Origin: Copromyces sp. CBS 386.78
Lineage: Eukaryota > Ascomycota > Sordariomycetes > Sordariales > Sordariaceae
NCBI GenBank assembly: GCA_030685235.1
Contig: MU839132.1
Location: 1-64,000 of the forward strand
DNA length: 64,000 nt
Direction of reading: 5' to 3'
In this document: positions 47,306 through 57,552 of the stretch, piece after piece
How the letters are laid out: every line of letters starts with the position of its first letter
Numbering within the stretch: position 1 is the first letter of the stretch
Program-made: the position numbers and the translations under genes
Notes under the pieces: model-generated
Database searches by the model: none
Seen by the model: only the letters and a program-made list of their open reading frames with translations
Told to the model about the DNA's origin: nothing

Positions 47306-50300
47306 TCATTGGTACTTCAACAACCGACCGTCTTTGCCCTCCACATATTCCACCCCAAGCATCTGCGTCGAAAACGCGCAGAATCGATCCTTAATCGCAA
47401 CAACCTCGTACGCACCCTCCTGGCTGGCCTTGATGACCTTGCTGTATTCGTCACTGATATCGTGCTTGGTCTCCAGAACGGTCGCGCGCTCACCCTTCTT
47501 CTTGGGGTTGGTGCTGCGAGTGTACGTGAACTCGAACGGCGGGGTACCGTAGAACTCAAAAAGAATCTCGACCTCACCACCCTCGTGGATGTCCGTCTGT
47601 ACCTGCTTACCCTTGGAGATACGGGCAGCGGGGAGAGGGTGAATCGTCTTGGAGAAGTTGACGGGAGCACGGCACTCGGATGCCCGGTCACTAACCGAGG
47701 TAATCGTGAACTCACCGGGGTGCTCGGCGATACGGCGGAAAGTCGTGGTGGGAGATTTGGCCCTGGACTCCTCGCCGTTGAAGGTATACCAGACTTCGAA
47801 GGGAGCGGCACCAGCGAGGGAGTACCCGAGACGTTCGCCGACGCAGTAGTCGGTGCGAGTCTCGAGAGGATAGATGGTGGGCGCCTCGAAGAGCTGGATC
47901 TGGACCGAGTGGGCCTTGCCATCCAGAGTGTCTCTGTGGGCGGAAGTGTAGTCGGAGATAGAGTGGCAGCCGCTGCCGTCGCGAACGCTGCGGATGCGAA
48001 TGGTTTGGGTTCCGAGACGCAGCTGGTGACGCGGGATCTGGATCTCGTACGAATTCGAGTTGATAGCAGGCGTACGGTAAACTTCCGGAATCGGGCTGCT
48101 TTGGTGCCTGATCTCGAATTCGAGGTTGAAAGGCGGGACGCCATTGAGAGCAATGGGGATCGACTCCGATTCGCCTTGGTCCGTCTTGCAGTACTTGAAG
48201 GTCTGGCCCGGCTTGACAAAGGCGGCAGTGGGTTTTTGGTTAACCTTCTGCTTGACAGTGACGGACTTGAAAGTCCGGTCATTGTTGTAGAGGTTGTCCG
48301 AAAGCGAGTTGAACGTGTACGTGTACTGGCCCGCCCTGGAGGTGTCTGCCGAGACGGAACCTTTGCCGAGGGCAGCTTCGAAATCTTTCCTACTGATGGA
48401 GGCTGGCCCAGACGCAGGTTGGTGGCGAATCTGGTATTCGACATGGAAGGGAGGCGTTCCTGGGAAAACATTAGCAGGCTGTGAGGAAATAAAGGCAATT
48501 TGCCTAATGGGGCGGCATTTAGGAGACTTACCTTTGAGTGCAACTTCGAATCCGGACACGTCACCCTCACAGACATCGCTTACAACAAAGTTGTTGGCGC
48601 CCTCGGGTTGAACATGCGCAGACTGGACAACGGCGAGCTCTGGACGAGCGAACCAGTTGACTTCGAAAGATGATGCCTTCGGATCAACAATGCCGTGGCA
48701 CTGACGATCCCAGACATCCGTGATCTGGAATATACCCTTGGTGCGAACGTCAAGGAAATCGTTGTCGTTCTTGATTGTCTTTTCCAGGACCCTGGGGGCG
48801 TTTCTCGAGGTGTCATTAACATTGCTGTAGAAAACCTTCCATGGGCCCTCTCCGGTGAGGCGAAGCGGCAGCTTGACGGTCGAGCCTTCAACTGCCATCG
48901 TCCTGCGTTTGGCATCGATAAGACCAAACGCTGCTCTTGGGTTCTGGCGACGCACTGAGATCTTGACCTCATCCTGCAAGAAGTTACGGCACGCTCTCTT
49001 ATCCTGGACGCTTGTCAACGCCAGGGTGTACTCGCCGCCCTTAGCAAGGGAGCCCGTCTTGATCTGATACTTGTTCGTCTGAATATCCTTGACCTTGTGC
49101 TGCTTTCTCTTGCCGTCATGGATAACCTCCCATTCCAGCGTAAATGGTGCGTCGCCCTGGAGCAACACATCCACCGAGACATCGTCATTAAGACAAGCGG
49201 CCATGTTACCAGTGCTGTGCATGATGCTGGCAGAAGCTGCTGGCTTGACATCCTGTTCGAGGGTATACTCGGGCCCGCTGAGCTTTTGGGGTTCGTAGAT
49301 GGCGTCGCCGATGTGGGTGAACACATACTTGTGATGTCCGGCGATTCTAGGGATGAGTTCTTGCTGGAAGCGTAGGCCATTAACCTTGATACGCTCGGCC
49401 GAACGCTGCCCATTGGAGATGACCTCGTATCTGACGTTGAAGGGCGGGGTACCAATGAGGTCCATGTCGACGCGCAATCCAATGGAGTTTCCAGCGCAGG
49501 TATCTGGAATCTCCTCTGAGCGAAGCGTAAGCTTGGGCTCGAGAGGGTTCAGCAGCAAGCAAGAAGATGGCTCCTGAACCTCTCCCTCGCATTGGCCGGC
49601 GACTACCGATTTGATAGTATACAGACCAGGTGTAGTAATTCTCGGCCTGTCCCTGGCATTCTTGGCGTCGTAGGTGCCCATTGAAACAACATCACCATGG
49701 TCACCGCTCTTGGTGAGGGTGTCAATCGGCGAGAACTGCCAGTTGATGGTGTGCGTAGTGTCATCAGGTACGGGCCCAGGAAGTTCATATCTGATTGGAA
49801 GATCCTTGGAACCGCCCCTGGCAACCTTGAGAGGATTTCTCACGTCGCACCCTTCTAGGCGCACTCGAGGTCGTTCCTTGACGTAGAGGTTCTGCACCAA
49901 ATGCTTTGGCTTTGTCTTGGGATCTAGATCGTCGGCATGGCCGGTGTACCTAACAACGTTACCGAACGCATCATGGACCTCATCAACGGAATACTGCCAA
50001 GCTCCGCCAGCGTTCATGGATTCATTGAGGCTAACGGGAACCCGCTGAGCACGAGCCCAGGAGACATCATCATCCTCTACGAGTCTCGCAAGACTGCGCG
50101 AAGCACCGAGGAGCGGAGAGGAGAAGCCCTCAGGCTGCAAGCTCTGGACATTGAAGCTGTGGTCCTTGCCGTTGATGGTGCGGCTGTAGATGACCTTCAG
50201 TGGCGGCGTGCCATCAACCAAGAGGCTGAGATCAGACAAATCGCCGACACAACGGTTTGGCGAAGGAACTACCCCCACGCTTGCGCGAGGGCAAGGAACC

Positions 50301-51271
50301 ACAAAGGTCAAGGGAGTCCTGCGATGAACTTCAAGCTTATACTCGTCAAGCGCCTTGCCCAATCGGTAGGCACCAGGCTTCTTAACGGGAAAGTTGTACT
50401 TAACAGTGAAGATTTCATCATCGGCGTTCCTCTTGACCTCATTCTTGATTTCCTTGAGCTGGCTTCTGGTCAACTTGAGGACTTCGTGCTCATTGGTTTC
50501 GAGGTCGGTACGGATGATCTCGACATCGATGGGAGTCGTCGCGTTGAAGAACAGAGGGATCGAGGCAACCTTGATATCTCCTCCGATGCAGTACGGAGTG
50601 TTTTCGGGGTTAAGCACCACAGAACTGGTAAATGGTCAGCTTTGCTCGGCTTTGTCCATCTCTTACTTGGCATAACGGATGCGCTTGACTTACCCTTCTG
50701 GGAGAATGTTGATGATCTGCCTACCCATGAGGAGGGAATGGTTGTAGAGGATGCTGGACACCTTGACCTGATGCTCGGTAATCGCAAGCTCTCGGTCGTA
50801 GAAGACCTTGACGAATCCGAATAGCCATGTTTGCCATGGGAGGCCGATATTGAACATGAGCATCCAGTCAACCAGAGCGTGGGCAACAAAGGCGAAAACG
50901 ACGAAGGACTGTGATAGTTCGAGCCATGGTATCCTAAGCTCCGGCAAGCCGAAGAGAAAGATGAGGTCTAGGGCGATCCACTTGAGGAACAGCCAGAAAG
51001 ACTCGGTGTTTTCTTCCACCACTTGGGTCCAGTCGTACAGCTTCCACGCAAAAAGAGCCGCGTAGATGGCAACGGCATAGAGGCGCTGTGTGGGCGCATC
51101 GATAACGTGAAGCGGGATCACAGGCCCTGGACCTGTTGGCGCCGGCGCATTTCTTTGGGGGGCGACGGGGAAGGCATTGGGCGTCGCCGTACGGGTGCGG
51201 TTCGCGGGAGGAGCTTCGGGTCGTCTTGGTCCGGCCATGGGAAAGCCGCCTAGAGAATCCTTGCCTGCCAT
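47306..51271 (-). CDS. POM152: nuclear pore membrane glycoprotein Pom152
   Basis: Known role: the transmembrane ring nucleoporin of fungi; its lumenal Ig-like repeats form a ring around the pore in the perinuclear space. Exons 51,271-50,694, 50,624-48,532 and 48,459-47,306 give 1,274 residues (yeast 1,337). Seen: a Pro/Ala/Arg-rich N-terminus (about 1-60); hydrophobic segments at about 65-85, 92-113 and 119-140; then a long lumenal part with at least eight Ig-like repeats, each marked by a G-x-P/A-P-[FWL] motif (GTPPLKV, GTPPFNV, GDAPFTL, GEGPWKV, GTPPFHV, GVPPFNL, GAAPFEV, GTPPFEF) and a Cys. Introns of 69 and 72 nt, with donors GTAAGT. The divergent UCH gene starts ~1.55 kb upstream. Confidence 0.95.
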
Positions 51272-52826
51272 GGCATGCCGAGTCTCTGCAGGCTTGATGG
51301 CTTCGAGGCCGATGAGGTGGTGGTTGGTATGTCGATTGTAAACCAGCGAGGGGACGGCTCGGGTTGATCAGGACCGTTTCTTGGGTATACTGAAGTGGGT
51401 GGCGGCCACAAGGCACAACGAGGTGCACGTTGTGGTTGTCGTCGTGATCGTTGTGGTCGTCGTCGTGGCTATCGTCGTCGTCGTCGTTATCGGTCGCCGA
51501 AGGACGGATGGTCCACGGGGAGAGGCGTGATGTTTTAAGGCCTCAGTCGTTGGTCGTGGTGGTGTTGAAGATGCGGCATCAATCAACAACATGCATTCTC
51601 TTCCTCTTTCGGCTGAGGTTTTGGTGTTCTGTGTGCGGGCAGGCAGAAATGGGCCTAAAAATTCCCAGCACTCGCAACGGGCAGTCACGTCAAAGACGCG
51701 GTTTGTGGTCTTGAGGTTTGCACTGCAGTGCGCCGGCCTGCTAGCGTGTGCCAATGGCCGGGGCCCTTCGCTGTTGAGACGACCATGATTGGACGAAACA
51801 AGACAAGAGGGTCCACAGTTAGTTGCGACCCAACGAAACTTCCCCACTTGCCGCCATGGTTGGTCAGTGCTCCCGTCGTCTGAAGCTTCCCCTGCCTTCA
51901 GCTGCTTCAAGCTGTCCAGATTGTCGTGCAGATACGTACCTTCTGTAGGTCTCGTCCCCGCCATTGAGTGAAAGTAAACATCAGCTCAAGCTGAGAGGCA
52001 ATGATGGGCAACACTTAAAAAAAGTTCTTAACCTTAAGGCTCTGTATGGGGCCCATCATCTGCCTGAGCTCAGAGTTGATGTTTGAAAAGCTCTGGTCCA
52101 CAAGTATCGGAATGACAGGCACTGCAGGAGTACCTAGTCGTCTCCCATGTACTTGCCGTCTAGCAGCTGCTCAAGCGTCTGCGTGCGCCTGCGACAACCT
52201 AACACTTGCATAAGTCACATATGTCTACCTTAAGGTAGAGGTAACTACCCTACTTCTACCCAACATGGAACCTCCTCCATGGTCGTCGTTCTTTCTTTGC
52301 AACCTCACCATCTTGTCACTCGCTAGTCGCATGAACTCGTTAATACAACTGCGGCTCATCAGTCTGTCAACCCCGGCCCGGCCTAGAAGCCAATTCACCG
52401 AACCGTCTTATTCAAAGTTTCAAGGATGATCAGACTAAATACAAGCGACTTCTTGCTTCTTGGTGCATTCACTTATAACATCCCGGCGCACTCTCCTCTT
52501 ACTGCTTTCGTGCCATCAACTCCCCTTCAGGTTTAGAACCAACCTTATTCATCCTTCGCATTCGCGGGCGAACATTATAGCCTCCAACTCGGGATTCCCT
52601 GTTACATGCGCGGCATGCCTTATCCCGAGTCTCACAAGTCACAAACAAGATCGCGCGGTACACTCTCTAGTTGTCAGAACGGCGGCTGTCCGTGAGACCA
52701 AAGCTGGGAAAGACAAGCTGCTTCGCCTGCATCCTCTCCCATCCTCCAGCATTTCGTCACTGAGCTTGACTGGCTCATTACCTGTTCGACTCATCAACTT
52801 CATCTCACGATACCTTCTTGCCAGAA
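51272..52826. promoter_or_regulatory. divergent promoter region of POM152 and the UCH gene
   Basis: A 1.55-kb intergenic region. It includes a GTC/GTG trinucleotide-rich tract at about 51,425-51,500, which makes a 198-codon minus-strand frame (51,368-51,964) ending in poly-Thr; this looks like low-complexity 5' UTR rather than a gene. No TATA box was assigned. Confidence 0.45.
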
Positions 52827-54653
52827 ATGGATCCAAACAGTGAACCCACAGCAAGTCGTCGCTCAGGGCGTGCCCGCAAGCCAAACACCAGATATGCAGA
52901 ACTCAGCTCTGGTGACGAACTCAATTCGCCCGTCAGTGTCAAGGCCAACCGGAAGAGGGCGTCACTTGGATCGAATCACGCGGCAAAGCAGGAAGAAACG
53001 CCCAATCCCGAAGAGCAATCAAGGCTCAAGGAGTCGCCCGCTTTAGGGGAGCAAAATACAACTATTCAGCCCCGACGAAACGCCAAGCGCAAGGCAGCGC
53101 CCGAAATTTTCGACGTGCCCGTGAACGTCCTGGAGGCTTCGTTAGGACCGTGGCAGGAAAATGAGCTGAAAGAATGGCCAAGCTGGACGGACGTGGAATC
53201 TGACCCAGTCTTCTTCAACCGTATTCTCGGATTGCTCGGCATACGGGAGGCAAAAGTAAGAGAGGTGCTGTCCGTTGACGAGGAGTCGCTCCTTCATCTC
53301 CCGTGAGTTTGATAGTGTCCCCTAAGTATGTTGCATCAAGGACATTCAACAGATACTGACTGGGCGTAGGGAGCCATTGTATGGCCTGGTGTTCCTCTTT
53401 CAGGTCCTGAACGACGAGGAGGAGGATCTGGAACCAGATGAAGACTTTGGATTATGGTTCGCCAATCAGGCAAGTCGTTAATATCTCGCTTGATGACTCC
53501 CTCTGTCAGCGGCTGTGGCTGACAGTGCTTGGCAGACAACCAACAATGCGTGTGCGACAGTTGCTTTGTTCAACATCATCATGAACGCAGAACACCTCCC
53601 ACTGGACGCCAATCTGTCCAAGTTCAAGGAGGAATCTAGACCCCTATCTCCACCCTTGCGGGGTCACCTGCTCAGTAACAGTTCGTGGATAAGGGTGGCT
53701 CATAATCATTTTGCAAGGTATGTACCCTTTTCCGCCTCCAGGAGCGCTGACCATGATAAAACCCAAGCTGACGTTCAGACAGGCGTCTGGATCTTCTAAA
53801 TGCAGCCCTGGCTCTCGAGAACAAGGTCGAGGAAAGCAAAAAGAAGCGAGCTAGAATCACAGCGCGCCGTAAGAAGAATCAGGAGATCGAGGATGCCTAT
53901 CACTTTGTTGCATATGTGCCAAACCACCGGGACCGTAGCGTGTGGGAACTCGATGGCCTGAAGCTTAACCCCCGCTACGTCGGTATGCGTCCCCTACTCT
54001 GACGGAAGAATTTATACCAGATGTGGCTAATAGGCAATGTAGGAAAATTCGAAGAAGGGGCGCACTGGACGAGTGTAGCTCAGCCTGTCATCCAAGAAAA
54101 GATGATGGAGTATGAGGACAGTCAGTTGGCGTTTAGCCTCCTAGCTCTTTGCGGAGACCGTCGGGCCGCCTTGCGGCGTCAACTCGCTCTCAACATTCAT
54201 TGCACGAAACTGCTGGACGACGCATTCGGGAAACAATCGGCCTGGTTTGAGGAAGACAACAACTCATCTCTATTCAAGGATCATATCAGCAACTTCGATG
54301 ACAAGAGCAAACTGGACGAGTTCCAGCTCAGTGCAAACGAAGCTCAACTCATTATCAAGAGTTCAAGCGATGCGCTTCAGTTGCGAGACAAAATACAGGG
54401 CCGTGGTATGGAGATGGCTGAGGCGCTGCTTTTTAGAACGGAGCTCTGCCAGAAACAGGAGCAGCTTCGGTCGGAGTACTACACAGAAGTCGCGTCTGGG
54501 TCGGAGGGCGACGAGGACGGTGATTCTAAGGATGAAAATCCCGGGCGTAGGAAAGACCACACGCCAGCAATCCATGAATGGGTGACGAAGCTTGCCGAGC
54601 GCGGTGTGCTGAGGGAGCTTCACGAACAGGTAAAAGCACGAAACGGTTCATAA
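52827..54653 (+). CDS. UCH37/UCHL5-type ubiquitin carboxyl-terminal hydrolase (peptidase family C12)
   Basis: Cleaves ubiquitin from conjugates; family members of this size act at the proteasome (UCHL5, S. pombe Uch2) or on chromatin (BAP1). Five exons: 52,827-53,302, 53,370-53,469, 53,536-53,717, 53,783-53,982 and 54,043-54,653, giving 522 residues. Catalytic residues are visible: Gln192, Cys198 (NNACATVAL), His293 (YHFVAYVP) and Asp310 (WELDGLK). The C-terminal ~80 residues resemble the UCH37-like domain that contacts partners (TPAIHEWVTKLAERGVL). A ~110-residue basic, disordered N-terminal extension (RRSGRARKPNTRY) is absent from UCHL5. Intron 2 uses a GC donor. Start: the first in-frame ATG; the codon three before it is TTG-led. 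Confidence 0.9.
53470..53535 (+). other. GC-AG intron in the UCH gene (66 nt)
   Basis: Donor CAG/GCAAGT and acceptor TTGGCAG. The exons join FANQ to TTNNACATV in phase 0, restoring the conserved spacing between the oxyanion Gln and the catalytic Cys. A CTGAC branch-like sequence lies ~15 nt before the acceptor. Confidence 0.85.
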
Positions 54654-55681
54654 ACATCCCCAACGGGGACTGGTCATCAACCGCGAAGCTACTTAATCGC
54701 TTCTGAATCCAGAAGTGGTTTCCCAGGGATGCGTGTGGTAACGGGCCATTTCAGGGCCAGGGAAAAGGGCTTTGTCACGGCTCAAGGATCGGATTGTGGG
54801 TTTCGATTCGACAAAGCCTGGCAACCAACCAGCCCATTCCCAACGGTCAACTTAAAATTAGTTTTGATGTACCTGAAACAGGGTTAAAAGAGATGTTGGG
54901 AGGCCATGACGCGCAGGAATCGTGCCGTATGGTCTCTTGATCGACGATGTCTCGATGCCTTGCAAGTTGAATAACCTCTATTACAAGTCTGTATCACTGT
55001 TTCCTGTGACGTAATTCTGGACAATCTCCCACGGCCCTGTCGACGATAAGGGCAGGCGGTCAAATGGGCATAACGACTCGTAAAGCCGGCAGAAAGGTGG
55101 CCGCCAACAGCCCAACGGCGATTCTAGAAGGCGGTGTCGAGTCGGTCAACGACCGGTTCCCGCCAAGGCCAGATTTCGCTGGGAAGAATGACGGCATGAC
55201 CCCTGCCACCAAAAGCAGGACCCTGTCATTCATCCAGACTCGCAGAGAAGCATTGACCTGCACTGCCGTAGTGGGAGGGGAACCTCGAAACTGAAAGGCA
55301 CCGTGACCAACACTTTTATCACCACCTTCTTGTCTGGTCACGTATTCATACAATACCTTTGATTAAGTTTTCCTCCACCAACAAAACATTCTTCCCTTTT
55401 TCTCTCCATTTGCTAGAAAAAGGTTGTACAGTATCTGTCTTGTCCTTCGGTAAGCATCTCCCGCTCCGTCACCATCTTCACATGGCAGGCGGCATCTTTT
55501 CTCTGATCCCCAACTGACCAACTTTTTTGTTTGTTTTTTTTTGTTTTTGTTACAAAGACTCTCCTTTGCATCCGGCAACCACGAAAGAAAAACCACGAGA
55601 AGCGCCAGACCCGATACAACCCATTTCATCCATTCACGAGATCCCAAGTGAATCTTCAACTCCATCTACACAACCGCAGTC
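54654..55681. promoter_or_regulatory. UCH 3' region and CHO1 promoter
   Basis: About 1 kb without a convincing gene. Near the right end is a T-rich tract (55,522-55,552) followed by the CHO1 start. The minus-strand sequence CATGTGAAGAT at 55,474-55,484 resembles the yeast inositol-sensitive element core (CATGTGAAAT); this is suggestive only. Confidence 0.4.
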
Positions 55682-56908
55682 ATGTCGAAACGGCCGAGCC
55701 ATGCGTCGGTCGCCAATGGCGCCGCACTCCAGGACGACTCCACCTCCGCCGCTGCTGCCGAGTTCGATCGCTGTATGTTTTTCTTCCTTTCACATCCCCG
55801 GCTTTCAGCGAACCCGCCCGCTCGATATCATCTAGCACACGCTTTTCAAAGACTCCAAGACGAATTCGGCGCTTGATCCAGACATATTGTTGCTAACATG
55901 GCGCGTCAACCGGCAGCTCACGACAAGCAGAAAATCCTCTTCTCTACAGATGCGGGGCACTTCTCTCTGATCCGCGCGATGCACCTCGCGGATCTCATTA
56001 CTGAGTTGAATGGTTAGTTCTCTCTCTCTCTCTCTCTTGTTACCCTCGCGCATTCTTGCTGGTTGGGGTAGGGACCCGGCGCTTGTGATACCGGGCTTTT
56101 CAAACTATAAGCGCCAGAGAGGCCGGGGCAGTCACGAATTGCGATTCCCGGTCCCCGAAGGATAATGTCGACGATAACTTCTACGCAAGTTAGGGTTTTG
56201 TAGAACCACGTGAAACAAAAATGCTAACGCTTTGGGAAACTATCCTAGGCCTTTGCGGTGTTCTCTCCCTCTTCTCGTCTATGCGGTACTGCCTTGGCGA
56301 CCCCGCCGACAAGACCAACCTCTACTACGCGCTTGCCTTCCTCCCCTTCGGCCTGTTTTTCGATTTCATGGATGGCAAGGTAGCGCGTTGGAGAAAGAAG
56401 AGCAGCATGATGGGCCAAGAGCTGGACTCGTTGGCTGATCTGGTACGTCACAACAATACTGCCTACGCCTTCCCTTCCCAGCCCACCCCCAACCTCTCCA
56501 GGACGTCAAACATCTAACCCATAACCTCCCAACCAACAGATCTCTTTCGGCGTCTCCCCCGCCGTCGTCGCCTTCGCCATCGGCATCCGCACCCCGCTCG
56601 ACCATCTCTGCCTCGGCTTCTTCATCCTCTGCGGCCTCACCCGCCTCGCCCGCTTCAACGTGACCGCGACCGCCATCCCGAAGGACGCCAACGGCAAGGC
56701 CGCCTACTTCGAGGGCACGCCGATCCCCACGACGCTCGGTCTGGATGCCATCATGGCATACTGGGTGTCGCAAGGCTGGATCCACGACTCGCTTCCCTGG
56801 GGTACCATGTTCCAGGGCACCGTGCTCGAGTTCCACCCCATTGTCCTCGTCTTTATGCTTCACGGCTGCTTGATGACGAGCAAGACTATTCATATCCCCA
56901 AGCCTTAA
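55682..56908 (+). CDS. CHO1: CDP-diacylglycerol-serine O-phosphatidyltransferase (phosphatidylserine synthase)
   Basis: Known reaction: CDP-diacylglycerol + L-serine to phosphatidylserine + CMP in the ER membrane, feeding PE and PC synthesis. Exons 55,682-55,772, 55,917-56,012, 56,249-56,442 and 56,540-56,908 give 249 residues (yeast 276). The CDP-alcohol phosphotransferase signature is complete: D104-G-x2-A-R-x8-G-x3-D-x3-D126. The N-terminus has the conserved HFSLIRAMHLADLITELNG before the first membrane segment; hydrophobic segments follow the signature (FGVSPAVVAFAIGI, LCLGFFILCGL, HPIVLVFMLHGCLM). Intron 2 (236 nt) starts GTTAGT and carries a CT microsatellite. The type I CHO1 fold is typical of fungi and absent from animals. 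Confidence 0.93.
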
Positions 56909-57552
56909 GGAAGAGGACCTACGAATTGGTGACGAGAGGGAATGAACGGGATGGATAGGGATAAGGTGTTTATGGGAAGGGCCTGGATTTCACCAAGGAA
57001 GGGGCTCTGCTATGAGTTTGGGAACGTGGGCGAAACGAGAAAGAGAAGACTGAGACAGAGGTGGCGGAGAATCCTTCATCAGGTGGAAAGCCGAGATAAA
57101 GAGAAAACGAAGAAGCAGGAAAGAAGGAAATTAGCCGTGGGTCTGTAGGGAGTTTTGGGAATTGTTGAAACGACTATCATGCCTGTTCTTTTTCTCCCGT
57201 CATTTTACTTTCTGGTTACTATCAGGTTGGCTGCGTTGTGGTGTGTGACGAGTGTGTGCTTTTATATTTAGAATACAAATACCCTCAACTATCTGTCTAA
57301 AATGTGAACAGTGTTTAGATCTATCGCAAAACGACACCAATGTGCATAAGCGACAACCACTAAACGAACTAACAACACCGAAAGTCTCGAAACTTGAACA
57401 AAGATAATTGCCTCTTTCTCTACCGTTCTGTAACAAGCATGCAGGACTAAATGCTCCGACTATAACCCATACTCCTACTTGCTCCCAACGTGAACTTTTG
57501 AATTATTTATTTTGGCTTTTATCTACGGTTTTCCTTTCCCTGAGTTGAAAGT
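56909..57552. terminator. convergent 3' regions of CHO1 and the ThrRS gene
   Basis: About 640 bp between two stop codons on opposite strands. A 68-codon plus frame (56,942-57,148) lies in the CHO1 3' UTR and has no recognisable domain. No specific poly(A) signal is claimed. Confidence 0.5.

Noticed and set aside
51368..51964. 198-codon minus-strand frame upstream of POM152
   Set aside because: Low-complexity poly-Thr end from a trinucleotide repeat, no domain, and it lies in the POM152 5' region; more likely UTR or promoter.
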